In this document: in pieces, positions 34,909 through 43,870 of the stretch
Position numbering within the stretch: the first letter of the stretch is position 1
Layout: each line of letters begins with the position of its first letter
Assembly: GCA_045636865.1 (NCBI GenBank)
Contig: JAZTYJ010000025.1
Coordinates: 1-64,000 of the forward strand
DNA length: 64,000 nucleotides
Direction: 5' to 3'
Source of the DNA: SIG480 sp045636865
GTDB lineage: Bacteria > Bacillota > Clostridia > Oscillospirales > JAAYXM01
Notes under the pieces: generated by a model
What the model was told of the DNA's origin: nothing
The model's database searches: none
Seen by the model: the letters and a program-made list of their open reading frames with translations, nothing else
Translations under genes and position numbers: made by a program

Positions 34909-35583
34909 ATGAATATTTCAGGACCACAACATCGACAGATGCCTTATGAGATGGCAGAAGCATACAGAGAGCTTTTTCGCATGGTAAAAAAAGAGTTTCC
35001 CGCAGAAACTCTTACATACACCTTCCCCGTTATGGGAAGCTACTATAACGAACATATCCAAATCTCCCGACTCACTCCGTTTGAGGGCGAAGATTATCCC
35101 GCAAATGACGAAGAGGCGATGCGGTATATTGAGCCCGCAGTACGACTTATGGTTATCGGTGAACACAAAATAAAGCAGACAAAACTTACATCGAAAACTG
35201 CCGAAGAATTTTCCCGCTCCGCAGGAGATTTTATTTGCTATACAAATTACATAGCGCATTGTAGCATTGACCAAAACCACGTTCCCGAATATCCCGGACG
35301 GATTATAGAAAAACTCAAACCCACTTCTGCACTCAACAATAAGTGGCATGAGCATATTCTTTGGTATAATCCGTTCGTTTTTGAATCTCCCGAAAACAAA
35401 TCAACAAACAAGCAACTGCAGAAGCATCAGCTCCCACTTTGTCAGAAACTTCTCACTTTACATATTGACTTCTTCCGTCCTACCCATATTCTTTTTTTGG
35501 ATGGATGCGAGCAATTTGCAGATGCATTTGCCGATAACAGACAGTTTATCAAAAAAATCACGAAAGCGTCTCTGCAGGCATAA
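34909..35583 (+). CDS. Unknown protein, third UDG-fold-like candidate
   Basis: 224 residues with GGGAGGTG 7 bases upstream. RLMVIGEHKI near residue 78 and FFRPTHILFLDG near residue 187 match the same strand and Pro-strand positions seen in the proteins at 30027-30950 and 30968-31687. Catalytic motifs of true uracil glycosylases are not evident. Lies in the same orientation as the WYL gene. Confidence 0.55.
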   Translation: MNISGPQHRQMPYEMAEAYRELFRMVKKEFPAETLTYTFPVMGSYYNEHIQISRLTPFEGEDYPANDEEAMRYIEPAVRLMVIGEHKIKQTKLTSKTAEEFSRSAGDFICYTNYIAHCSIDQNHVPEYPGRIIEKLKPTSALNNKWHEHILWYNPFVFESPENKSTNKQLQKHQLPLCQKLLTLHIDFFRPTHILFLDGCEQFADAFADNRQFIKKITKASLQA

Positions 35584-35663
35584 AAACAGTCCCACGTACG
35601 GCGTGGCTTCTTAGGGAGAATTCGGTTTTGACTTGCTATTTTCCGCTTATAGTGCACAAAAAA

Positions 35664-35695
35664 AAATACGGACATACGCCGGTATGTCCGTATTT
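35664..35695. terminator. Bidirectional terminator
   Basis: Stem AATACGGACATAC/GTATGTCCGTATT with an A-run before and a T-run after. Confidence 0.8.
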
Positions 35696-35776
35696 TTAAA
35701 TTTCTCTAAGACAAAAAACATCTGATCCTAAACTGCTTCGCACCCTGAAATCATAAGTTTGAGTGCAGAACAAGGG

Positions 35777-35812
35777 AAAAATCTCTCAACCCTGACGGGT
35801 TGGGAGATTTTT
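35777..35812. terminator. Second terminator-like hairpin
   Basis: Stem AAAATCTCTCAACCC/GGGTTGGGAGATTTT with flanking A and T runs; no gene lies between this and the previous hairpin. Confidence 0.75.
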
Positions 35813-35886
35813 CAACGCAGTTATGTGCCAAAATCTATGGCGACATTTTTGTTTTCACAGCAAATTCAGAAACTGTTCCTGATCTA

Positions 35887-35915
35887 TTGATTGTGAACGT
35901 TTTTTTTGCTATAAT
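35887..35915 (+). promoter_or_regulatory. Promoter of the GH18/SLH gene
   Basis: -35 TTGATT (35887-35892), 17-nt spacer, -10 TATAAT (35910-35915), about 110 bases ahead of the start codon. Confidence 0.7.
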
Positions 35916-36026
35916 AATCACAAAAGTTACAAAAGAATTTTTCTGTCATACACTTTATACCAAAGATGATATAAAACCCTTTTGTCGCTGATAAAATGAC
36001 AACTGTAAAAGGACTGATACACTGAT

Positions 36027-38240
36027 ATGAAAAACAAAACACACTCATCCCGCAATTCACTCAGAATAATAAGCCTTATTATGATGTTTTTTATGCTGCC
36101 TTCCCTTTTACCCTCAGCATATGCTCAGAACGCCTGGAACATGAGTGCCTTTCTCAAAAACTATCCTGACTCACATTTTAATCTGAACAATGAACCTAAC
36201 CGCGTTATGACAATCGAAGAATTTATCGCTTTAACACATACATATTCCTATTATGGCGCAGGCGCAGAAAACGTTACCGTAGTTGACAAAAACGGAAAAT
36301 CGCCCTCTGCCTGGTGCGGGAAATATGTTCAAGCAGAGGCCAACAAAAAAGTCTTTGACCCCGAGCGCATATCGTGGAACGACCCGGTTACACTCGCTTT
36401 TGCAGCCCAGTTTATGGTGCGCTCAAAAGGTAAATACTCATACGACGCTAACAATCTCTACACTTTCTCCGGTACACAAAACCTCTCGGCAGACGATATA
36501 TTGTATTTATGCGCTGCTGTTGATTACGGTTTGATTCCTTACAAACCCGGAATGGACGTTTCCGTAAAAATACTGCGCCGCGATGCACGGAAATATGAAA
36601 TTCCGACTACACTTCCACCGATCAAACCTACCATAGCAGGAAACGCAAACTCCATGCGGGAACTGAACGCATATTTTATTGACTGCTATTGGGACACTCA
36701 ACAAAAAAAAGAACAACTGAACAAGTTAAAGCAGGCAAGCGAATACATAACTATGGTCACCTTCTTCTCGTCTTATATAAACGGTGAAAGCGTTACTGAC
36801 AACAATCGTTTTCTTGGTTGTTATATAGAGAATTCCAATGAAAATTCCAAAAAAGACCCTCAACTGGATGCAATACAGTTCTGCAAAGAAAACGGAAAGC
36901 TTGCCTTACTTGGAGTATGCAACGCATTAGGTAACGGCTTCCCCGCTTCGACAACAAAGGAGATGCTTGAAAGTGAGGGGAATATGCAGACCGCTATAAA
37001 AGAAATAATGGCTGCTGTTAAACAATACGATTTGGACGGCGTTAATTTAGGAATCGAAATCTCAGACCCGGCATTCAGTAATATGAGAAACAATTATTCC
37101 ACATTTGTAAGACGCCTCTCTGAAGCACTCCATAAACAGAACAAAGTTCTTATGGTAAGCGTCGGTGCATATTTCACAGACAAACAAGAGGGTTCATCGA
37201 TTTATGATTATTCAGAAATCGGTAAGTCCGCAGATTATGTGCACATCATTCTTTACGACGACTTCAACGACACCGGCTACCCATATCGCGGAACCCACGG
37301 CCCCATCAGCAACATCGTCAGAATCGGGCGTTGTCTGAGATATGCAGCAGCTAAAATGGATCGAAGCAAAATTCTTTTAGGAACCGGAACTTTTGCAATA
37401 GATTTTAATCTGACCGCCAGAACAGCTAAAGACATCAACTATGCAGAAGCCACCGCCCTTTATCAGAACTCCGGCGCGCAGGTTGTTTACGATAATGCTG
37501 ACAATGCGGCCGGCGCATATTTCGAATACACCGATTCCTCCTCAAACAAGCACAGAGTATATTGGGAAACCGGAAAAACCGCTGCACAAAGAGCAAATAT
37601 AGTCAAAGACTACAACCTGGGCGGATTCAGTGTATTCAATCTCAACGACAATAACGAACCCGTGTATAAAGCTTTGGATGCAATATCTTCTTTCAAGCCT
37701 GAAGTAACTCACGCCATAGCAAGCGGACTTGTTCCCATCAACCTGAGAAGCAATTACGACAAACCTATCCTACGCCGTGAATTCTGTTCTGTAATCGTCA
37801 AGTTCATAGAAAGCAAATCCGGAATGAGTTCTGAAAAATTCATTGAGTCGAAGGGCAAAAATATTGTTTCTTCTGCTTTCACCGATACAAAAGACGAGAA
37901 TGTTCTGATCGTTAATGCACTCGGTATTGTAGGTGGATACGGCAACGGAAAGTTCGCTCCCGACAAAACGATTTCCCGCCAGGAAGCCGCTGTTATGCTT
38001 ATGAGGCTTGCAAAAGTTATGGGATTTGAGAAACCCAACAGCACACCGATAACATTCAAAGAATCCGCCACGCTCCCCTCTTGGGCGAAGCAAGGTGTCG
38101 ACTTCATTTCAGCTTGCATCGACTCTAAAAACGCAAAAAGAGTTATGGGTGGCACCGGAAACAATATGTTTTCACCGCAAGGAACATATACAAGAGAACA
38201 AACATTTATGTCAATCTTCCGCTTGTACAACGCTTTTTAA
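36027..38240 (+). CDS. Secreted GH18-like protein with S-layer homology domains
   Basis: 737 residues. Signal peptide at about 1-33 with a cleavage site after AYA. An N-terminal region (about 40-190) that may be SLH-like, a GH18-type barrel (about 210-560), then SLH repeats to the end, including GGYGNGKFAPDKTISRQEAAVML. SLH domains anchor proteins to the cell-wall polymer. The catalytic strand reads DLDGVNLGIE instead of DGxDxDxE: the glutamate is kept, but the assisting aspartate before it is Gly, so chitinase-type activity is doubtful. Confidence 0.85.
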   Translation: MKNKTHSSRNSLRIISLIMMFFMLPSLLPSAYAQNAWNMSAFLKNYPDSHFNLNNEPNRVMTIEEFIALTHTYSYYGAGAENVTVVDKNGKSPSAWCGKYVQAEANKKVFDPERISWNDPVTLAFAAQFMVRSKGKYSYDANNLYTFSGTQNLSADDILYLCAAVDYGLIPYKPGMDVSVKILRRDARKYEIPTTLPPIKPTIAGNANSMRELNAYFIDCYWDTQQKKEQLNKLKQASEYITMVTFFSSYINGESVTDNNRFLGCYIENSNENSKKDPQLDAIQFCKENGKLALLGVCNALGNGFPASTTKEMLESEGNMQTAIKEIMAAVKQYDLDGVNLGIEISDPAFSNMRNNYSTFVRRLSEALHKQNKVLMVSVGAYFTDKQEGSSIYDYSEIGKSADYVHIILYDDFNDTGYPYRGTHGPISNIVRIGRCLRYAAAKMDRSKILLGTGTFAIDFNLTARTAKDINYAEATALYQNSGAQVVYDNADNAAGAYFEYTDSSSNKHRVYWETGKTAAQRANIVKDYNLGGFSVFNLNDNNEPVYKALDAISSFKPEVTHAIASGLVPINLRSNYDKPILRREFCSVIVKFIESKSGMSSEKFIESKGKNIVSSAFTDTKDENVLIVNALGIVGGYGNGKFAPDKTISRQEAAVMLMRLAKVMGFEKPNSTPITFKESATLPSWAKQGVDFISACIDSKNAKRVMGGTGNNMFSPQGTYTREQTFMSIFRLYNAF

Positions 38241-38253
38241 TACCGATACACAG

Positions 38254-38290
38254 AGTCTCCGAGGCTTTTATCCCCGGAGACTCATTTCAT
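38254..38290 (+). terminator. Terminator of the GH18/SLH gene
   Basis: Stem GAGTCTCCG/CGGAGACTC followed by a T-rich stretch, 13 bases after the stop. Confidence 0.75.
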
Positions 38291-38327
38291 TTATTTCGTA
38301 TTTCCTCTCACTCGCTAAAGCAAATAC

Positions 38328-38361
38328 CCTCAAGCTGTTTGTATGTAACAGCTTGAGGGTA
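38328..38361 (-). terminator. Terminator of the EAL gene
   Basis: Stem ACCCTCAAGCTGTT/AACAGCTTGAGGGT downstream of the EAL stop on the minus strand, followed by ATTTGCTTT. Confidence 0.65.
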
Positions 38362-38415
38362 ACGATGTAAAAAACGGATTGTTCTCGTTCCGGATTTACA
38401 GTTATTTATCGTCGT

Positions 38416-39792
38416 TTATCTTGCATCGAACCTTTCCATAAACGGCTCACATTCTTCAAGCGGAAGCGGTTTTGAATAATACCACCCCTGAATATAGTCA
38501 CAGTCTGATTCTGATACAAACTCATTCTGCTCTTTGGTTTCGACACCTTCACAAATAACCTTGATATTCAGACTATGCGCAAGAGCTATAATTCCCAAGA
38601 ACAAGTCCCTTCCCTTTTTCGTTTCTGTCTTAAGAAGAATATCACGGTCAATTTTTACAACATCTATCGGATAATCACAAAGATTTATAAGCGAAGTGTA
38701 GCCGCTTCCAAGGTCATCGAGATAAACATTGAAGCCGAGCTCCTTGCATTTTGCAACATTTTCCATTGCAAGATTTCTGTCTTTCTCCATGGCGTCTTCT
38801 GTAATCTCTATAACAAGCTTTGAGTTGTCAAACTCGTATTTACTCGAGATTGCGGTGAGGTTATCAACAAAGCTTTCTTCCGACAGAGTAATTCGTGTGA
38901 AGTTGCAGGAAATCGAAATATCCTTGCATTCCGTATCCTTCCACTTTTCAAGCTGACGGCAGACAAGCTCAAACATATAGAAATCAAGCTTGCTGATAAG
39001 CCCTACCATTTCCATATTCTCGATATACATAGCAGGGCTCTGCAGTCCCTTATCCACGCTGTTCCATCTGGAAAGGGCTTCGGCAGATACTATCTTCTTT
39101 GTCTTATTATCGACAACGAACTGCAGATACATCTTGAATTCGTTGTTTTCAAAGCCTTTCAGGATGCTTTCCGTAATCTGCTTTTCTTCCTGAACAGAAT
39201 TCATTGAATTTTTATCGCAAAATATAACCTGCTTTTCTGTACCAAAGATTCTGTTGCAATTTTTCCGCAGGTTAAAGAGCAGGAGCTCGCAGTTGCGGTC
39301 AGCTTCCGAAAGCGGATACACCGCCGCATAACAAGCAAGCTTTCCTCTTTTATCTCTTATGCCATCAAAAGCATTAAGCTTATTCATAAGCTCATTAAAT
39401 CTCTTCTGAGCCTCTTCCTCTGTTTCCGACCGAAAAGCAAATGCAAAGCCGTTTTCGGTAATTCTTGCCGAAAAACTTCCGTCATCCGTACACTCTGACA
39501 AAACAGATGCAGCGTATTTGAGCGCATCTGCAAACGAGATCCCGCTTCTATCAGCCCTCAAAGATGCGATATCCAGAACAATATATGCAACATAATAGGT
39601 GCTTCTGAGAATATCTCCTATGGTATATTTGAAATGGTATTTGAAAAACTGCAGATTTCCTATCCCTGTTTCACTATCTGTTACTTTATCTTCTTCGCTT
39701 TCCTTTTTCACCTGCCTTATCTTCGCAACCAAAACAGCTATCAGAACAAGCAATATCGGAATGAGCACGAATCTTATCAGAATCTTATCCAT
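38416..39792 (-). CDS. EAL-domain c-di-GMP phosphodiesterase with degenerate GGDEF domain
   Basis: 458 residues from the ATG at 39792 (MDKILIRFVLIPIL), which GGGGAG serves. One N-terminal membrane helix, a degenerate GGDEF domain (GGDEF site replaced by ENGFAF), and an EAL domain with the catalytic set: SAEALSR, CNFTR, EITED, DDLGSGYTS, KIDRD and ICEGVE. It should hydrolyse c-di-GMP to pGpG. The frame extends upstream to 39993, but that part is the riboswitch leader, not protein. Controlled by a c-di-GMP riboswitch. Confidence 0.92.
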   Translation of the reverse strand: MDKILIRFVLIPILLVLIAVLVAKIRQVKKESEEDKVTDSETGIGNLQFFKYHFKYTIGDILRSTYYVAYIVLDIASLRADRSGISFADALKYAASVLSECTDDGSFSARITENGFAFAFRSETEEEAQKRFNELMNKLNAFDGIRDKRGKLACYAAVYPLSEADRNCELLLFNLRKNCNRIFGTEKQVIFCDKNSMNSVQEEKQITESILKGFENNEFKMYLQFVVDNKTKKIVSAEALSRWNSVDKGLQSPAMYIENMEMVGLISKLDFYMFELVCRQLEKWKDTECKDISISCNFTRITLSEESFVDNLTAISSKYEFDNSKLVIEITEDAMEKDRNLAMENVAKCKELGFNVYLDDLGSGYTSLINLCDYPIDVVKIDRDILLKTETKKGRDLFLGIIALAHSLNIKVICEGVETKEQNEFVSESDCDYIQGWYYSKPLPLEECEPFMERFDAR

Positions 39793-39865
39793 CGGATACA
39801 TCTCCCCTCTTTCAAGGACATTATATTCGTCGTGGTCTTGTATGATGTAACAAGCCCGACCGCAA

Positions 39866-39917
39866 ATAAAAAACTGCAACAACAGAAAGCCCTGCTTATG
39901 GGCCACTATTATTGCAG
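39866..39917 (-). terminator. Expression-platform terminator of the c-di-GMP riboswitch
   Basis: Long stem CTGCAATAATAG/CTGTTGTTGCAG (with G-U pairs) plus an inner GGCCC/GGGCT pairing, followed by TTTTTT on the minus strand. Its 5' arm overlaps the 3' end of the aptamer (GCTGCA), so aptamer formation should hinder termination. Confidence 0.82.
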
Positions 39918-39990
39918 CTGGACTGGCATAGTATAAAACCTTAGCCTCTTTGCTTTGCGTCGCCGGCTTTCGCCGGGTTTGCCAAATATT
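39913..39990 (-). ncRNA. c-di-GMP-I (GEMM-I) riboswitch
   Basis: On the minus strand the aptamer hallmarks appear in order: GGCAAACC, a hairpin closed by a GAAA tetraloop (CGGCGAAAGCCG), GACGCAAAGC, GGCTAAGG and TATGCCAGTCCAGCTGC. Spacing and order match the GEMM-I class. It lies between a consensus promoter and a terminator that shares its 3' strand, so c-di-GMP probably turns the downstream phosphodiesterase on. Confidence 0.92.
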
Positions 39991-40001
39991 CAATTTCTAT
40001 C

Positions 40002-40030
40002 AGTTTATCACACTAAAGTTTTTCTGTCAA
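40002..40030 (-). promoter_or_regulatory. Promoter of the c-di-GMP riboswitch/EAL transcript
   Basis: Minus strand: -35 TTGACA (40025-40030), 17-nt spacer, -10 TAAACT (40002-40007). It sits between the stop of the GGDEF gene and the aptamer. Confidence 0.8.
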
Positions 40031-40037
40031 ATATTAT

Positions 40038-42338
40038 TTAATCTTTTGCAAAAACCCAAAGGGTTTCGTTTGCGCGTTCATCCTCATCATTAAGCTTATA
40101 TACAGTAAGAATAACGGTTTCACCATTGACCTTCTTGTAGGTGATTCTCGGAGCATTCCCTTCAATAAGCTGTTTTTTTATAGCATCATAATTCAGGAAA
40201 CTTTCAACATATCTGTGAAAATCAGGGTGCACCATATCATTTATATACATCTCAAGAAGAGAAGAGAATTTATCTTCATTCTCATTGTATCCAAGATATG
40301 CCGGCATAAGAATCCTGTGAGCTTTATTTGTGTCAAGAGAAACACGGTAGATTCCGTTATAGTGTTCCTTCACGACAGAAATCATTGTATCAATCTCACG
40401 GATTCCGGTCTTCGTTTGGACATAGCCGCTGTCTTCGTTTTTGACCGTACTCTTGTTTTCCTTGTTCTGGTAATAAGAAGCCTTTGCCTCATACATTCTC
40501 ACCTCGGCCTCTCTTACCATTTCTTCGGTGTCTGTGTTCTGCGTTCTGTAAGATGTACCGATTGCGACATTATAATCCATCGGCTTTAATCGTTCAACAA
40601 GAAGCTCTACTCCCTTCTGAATATCCGACGAATCTGTATCTTTTGCAAATACAAGGAATTCATCGCCGCCCATGCGATATATATTGTGGCCGTAGAATAC
40701 CTCTTTCAAAGTGTTCGCAATAAATACAAGCATTTCGTCGCCTGCCGCATGGCCATATCTGTTATTGCGAAGATGAAGCTCGTTTACATCAATATAAACG
40801 CAGGAGAACTTGTACGGTTTTTCGCTGTCAAAATCGCAAATATCCCGCTTATAAACAACGCGATTGAGAACACCCGTGAGCGAGTCTGTCGTTGCAGCAC
40901 GCTCTGTCTGGTTAAGATGTTTTTTGTTATAGAGCGCAATAGAGAAGCAAACTGCAATGTTTTCTGCAAGAAGCAAAGCATCTCTGCTCCTTGTTGGGTT
41001 GATTGCGCCAATAATAGAGATGTGATTGTCCTTACTTGTTACGGCAGCAAAAGAAACCTCTTTTATACCGTGAAATCTCAAGAATGTGAAAAAGCGTTTA
41101 TTGGTTTCTGAAAGATGTTCATCCGGAACAATGCGCATAACATTCACGGTTGTTCCGCTCATCTTCCGAAGCTGCGCAGAATGATGCAACAACTCTTCGA
41201 TAAAATACTTTCTGTCCTCACCCGTTAAGAGCTTACTCTCCTCCGTCGACAATATATAATGATAATCTTCGCCATCTGTATCAAAGAAGAAAGCCGACTG
41301 TGACTTCGCAAACAAACAAATCTTGCGGAGTGCTTCGGTTATATTGTTTTGCTGCTGATTGATTTCAAGGAGAGTCTTTCTTACATCAGACGAGCAGACA
41401 GTAACAGCATTTCTGCGTTTTTCGGCAGCCAGAATAAGCATTATATACAACGCCATCACAACAATCATTGCAAAGAAGGTGAGCAACAAGACCTTTGATA
41501 TAGTATGTGTATCAGCAAATACCTGCGATTCATATCTCGCAAGAGTAATCTTCCAGCCAATATCCTCAATAGTAGAATAATGAACATAGAGATTCTCTCC
41601 GTTATACGCCGAAACGAATGATGTGAACCCCTTATCGCTTTCCATCATCTCTTTATAGGAATAGCCATCGTTATATTTACGGTCGCTGAGGAAGTTTATA
41701 TTTCCGAGAGTTTCATGAAGCGAGTCAATAACAATGACACCATTTTCAAGGTCATGAACAAAAAGCTGAGCATCAAGCTCTTTTGCCATAAGGCTGTACC
41801 TTCTGTTTATAACCTCAGTATCGATGATACCGTACAATATACCGACAATCTCATCATTTACCTTTATCGGAACGGCACTTCGGACAACTTCGTCACCTTC
41901 GGTTATGATAGACGGTACCCTTCCGCTTATGTACTTTCCCTTTGCGCTTTCCTCTTCAAAAGAAAGCTTGCCATTTAAGTCGAATTGTCTTCCGCGCGAA
42001 ACAAATATGTTGTCAGGTGTCAAAATACCTATGCGCGAAAAAAGGCCTATAGGCTTAAAGGATTCAAAAACGCGGTCATAGCTTTCGCCATCAGCATAAA
42101 GCTTTGCGGCAAAGTTTGCCATAGTGATAAGATTTTCTCTGTCAGAGATCATCTGCAGTGTGAGATCGTCTTTAATCTGCTTCGTCTGGATATGGAGCAT
42201 CTCATACGCCTCGTTTTCGGCCTTTGTATAAAAATAACTCACCATCGACAAGAATATCACACACAATAAAAATACCGCTGTAACTGTACCCAAAACATTA
42301 CTCTGTCTTTGTTTTCTTTTCTCGTATGTTATCGCCAT
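40038..42338 (-). CDS. Membrane diguanylate cyclase (dCache-GAF-like-GGDEF-PAS-like)
   Basis: 766 residues. Membrane helix at about 17-37, extracellular dCache-type sensor to about 275, second helix at about 280-305, a GAF-like region (about 330-470), a GGDEF domain with the intact active site MGGDEF (about residue 557), and a C-terminal PAS-like domain. It should make c-di-GMP. The inhibitory RxxD site five residues before GGDEF is absent (FYGHN), so product inhibition is not expected. It has its own promoter after the polysaccharide operon. Confidence 0.92.
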   Translation of the reverse strand: MAITYEKRKQRQSNVLGTVTAVFLLCVIFLSMVSYFYTKAENEAYEMLHIQTKQIKDDLTLQMISDRENLITMANFAAKLYADGESYDRVFESFKPIGLFSRIGILTPDNIFVSRGRQFDLNGKLSFEEESAKGKYISGRVPSIITEGDEVVRSAVPIKVNDEIVGILYGIIDTEVINRRYSLMAKELDAQLFVHDLENGVIVIDSLHETLGNINFLSDRKYNDGYSYKEMMESDKGFTSFVSAYNGENLYVHYSTIEDIGWKITLARYESQVFADTHTISKVLLLTFFAMIVVMALYIMLILAAEKRRNAVTVCSSDVRKTLLEINQQQNNITEALRKICLFAKSQSAFFFDTDGEDYHYILSTEESKLLTGEDRKYFIEELLHHSAQLRKMSGTTVNVMRIVPDEHLSETNKRFFTFLRFHGIKEVSFAAVTSKDNHISIIGAINPTRSRDALLLAENIAVCFSIALYNKKHLNQTERAATTDSLTGVLNRVVYKRDICDFDSEKPYKFSCVYIDVNELHLRNNRYGHAAGDEMLVFIANTLKEVFYGHNIYRMGGDEFLVFAKDTDSSDIQKGVELLVERLKPMDYNVAIGTSYRTQNTDTEEMVREAEVRMYEAKASYYQNKENKSTVKNEDSGYVQTKTGIREIDTMISVVKEHYNGIYRVSLDTNKAHRILMPAYLGYNENEDKFSSLLEMYINDMVHPDFHRYVESFLNYDAIKKQLIEGNAPRITYKKVNGETVILTVYKLNDEDERANETLWVFAKD

Positions 42339-42388
42339 TTTCTGTATCTTCTTTCTTTATTTATAATCAAATACAACTTTACTTCTAC

Positions 42389-42417
42389 ATTATACTACAT
42401 TTTTCACTAAAAAACAA
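42389..42417 (-). promoter_or_regulatory. Promoter of the GGDEF gene
   Basis: Minus strand: -35 TTGTTT (42412-42417), 17-nt spacer, -10 TATAAT (42389-42394). Confidence 0.65.
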
Positions 42418-42420
42418 CAC

Positions 42421-42452
42421 AAAAAAGCACCGCCGTACAGCGGTGCTTTTTT
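42421..42452 (-). terminator. Terminator of the Pel-like operon
   Basis: Stem AGCACCGC/GCGGTGCT with A and T runs, 11 bases after the DUF4956 stop. Confidence 0.88.
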
Positions 42453-42462
42453 CGTTTCAAAT

Positions 42463-43134
42463 TTATCCGTGATATTCACCATTGTACTGAATGAGCGTGA
42501 CATCCTCTACACCCTCAACAGCCCGAATTTTCTCAAGAATGAATGTATCGTTATTCTTGCAGTAAACCTCAACTGCCATCTCAACAACATCTTTTCTGAC
42601 AGTTTTTGATTTAATGAAATACTTCATCTTGCCAAACGCGCGAATGATGTTATCTCCTGCTTCATCTGTAACATAATGAATAACCGCTATGTAAATTCTT
42701 CCTTTGAGCTGGTGCTTGTTGAAGATTATTATTATGAGCACCATAACAACAGCGGCAATAAGCACGAGCAGGTACATATTTGCGCCCGCTGCGATACCGG
42801 ATGTTATCGCCCAGAAAAGATAAAGAAGGTCAAGCGGATCCTTTACCGCAGTTCTGAAGCGGACGATCGAAAGAGCACCGACCATACCAAGAGATATTAC
42901 GACATTCGTACTGATTGCAAGTGTTATGACCGCTGTCATAATCGTCATACCGATAAGCGTTACAGCAAAGCTTTTTGAATAAATAACACCTGTGTAGAAC
43001 TTCTGATAAGTCAGGTATATAACCGCACCGATTATAATGGCGGTTATAAGACCAAGCGCAATATTTGTAAGGCTTAATCCGTCAAATGCACCCGACTCCA
43101 GTATTGATTTTTTTATAACATCCTGAACACTCAT
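42463..43134 (-). CDS. DUF4956 membrane protein
   Basis: 223 residues with four to five membrane helices in the first 135 residues, including GMVGALSIVRFRTAVKDPLDLLYLFW, the hallmark of DUF4956, then a soluble C-terminal domain. DUF4956 genes are frequently found next to VTC-domain polyphosphate polymerases and CotH genes, exactly as here; a role in the same process is inferred. Last gene of the polysaccharide operon. Confidence 0.9.
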   Translation of the reverse strand: MSVQDVIKKSILESGAFDGLSLTNIALGLITAIIIGAVIYLTYQKFYTGVIYSKSFAVTLIGMTIMTAVITLAISTNVVISLGMVGALSIVRFRTAVKDPLDLLYLFWAITSGIAAGANMYLLVLIAAVVMVLIIIIFNKHQLKGRIYIAVIHYVTDEAGDNIIRAFGKMKYFIKSKTVRKDVVEMAVEVYCKNNDTFILEKIRAVEGVEDVTLIQYNGEYHG

Positions 43135-43147
43135 TTTTTATCTCTCC

Positions 43148-43870
43148 TCAATTTTCATACCAGTATTTTGTGAACGCATTCATATATTCGGTCTTCTCAT
43201 AGCAGAGAACATATTTTGATACTGCTGTAAACTCCGAGGCGCGGTCTGGGAGTATCTCACGGACACCCTGTGGAAGAAACTCCGTGAACTTGACCTCCAT
43301 AACGCACTTCCCCGGTTCAAGCACAGGAAGCGTCGGGAGTGTCGCATCAAATATGTCGAAACTTCCGACTGCGGCGCGGACATCCATATCAAAGGTTATT
43401 CTTACAGTACCCTCATCGGCTATCCATGGCTCGCGGTCGTAATCTACTGTTACTCTCGGCCGCATAACATTCGATACACACTCAAAATAGAATTCATTCA
43501 AAAGACTTTTGTCACTCTCCAGCAGGAAACCGTAATCTCCGTCTAAAATCTTATAAACCTCGTCGCGTGTAAGCGATGCCGCTTCTTTGAATATATAGCT
43601 TCCGTACTTTTTCTTTCTCTCAAGCTTGATGCTTGAATCAGAACAGTTATAGATTCGGATGCGGTATTTTTTTCGCTGCAGGAATCCGCCTTCCTTTTCT
43701 TCGTAGGCAGTATCGTAATAATCGTCAAAATAGAGACTCCGTATCATATATCCGCCGTTTTTTGCATGTTTATCAAGCGTAAGATACGGTGAAAGTCGTC
43801 TGCATATTACCTCTTTCTGAGCAGTATCAATAAGATACTTCCACTCGTTTCTGTATCGCTCAGCCTTCAT
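43148..43870 (-). CDS. VTC-domain protein (polyphosphate-polymerase-like)
   Basis: 240 residues from the ATG at 43870 (MKAERYRNEWKYLIDTAQKE). Tunnel-fold VTC domain: YMIRSLYFDDYYDTAYEEK, KYRIRIY, KLERKKK, and the late VMEVKF. These basic residues line the polyphosphate tunnel in yeast Vtc4. Start overlaps the cotH stop by 11 bases, so translation is coupled. Its role in a Pel-like operon is unknown. Confidence 0.9.
   Translation of the reverse strand: MKAERYRNEWKYLIDTAQKEVICRRLSPYLTLDKHAKNGGYMIRSLYFDDYYDTAYEEKEGGFLQRKKYRIRIYNCSDSSIKLERKKKYGSYIFKEAASLTRDEVYKILDGDYGFLLESDKSLLNEFYFECVSNVMRPRVTVDYDREPWIADEGTVRITFDMDVRAAVGSFDIFDATLPTLPVLEPGKCVMEVKFTEFLPQGVREILPDRASEFTAVSKYVLCYEKTEYMNAFTKYWYEN

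Larger units (their letters stand above)
35584..36026. other. Intergenic region with two strong hairpins
   Basis: 443 bases without a gene that I can support. It has two bidirectional terminator-like stems, 35664-35695 and 35777-35812, and the GH18 promoter at 35887-35915. A short palindrome (CCACG/CGTGG) near 35592-35606 precedes them. Confidence 0.6.

Noticed and set aside
39793..39993. N-terminal extension of the EAL protein (67 residues)
   Set aside because: These bases are the c-di-GMP-I aptamer and its terminator; the real start at 39792 has a ribosome site.
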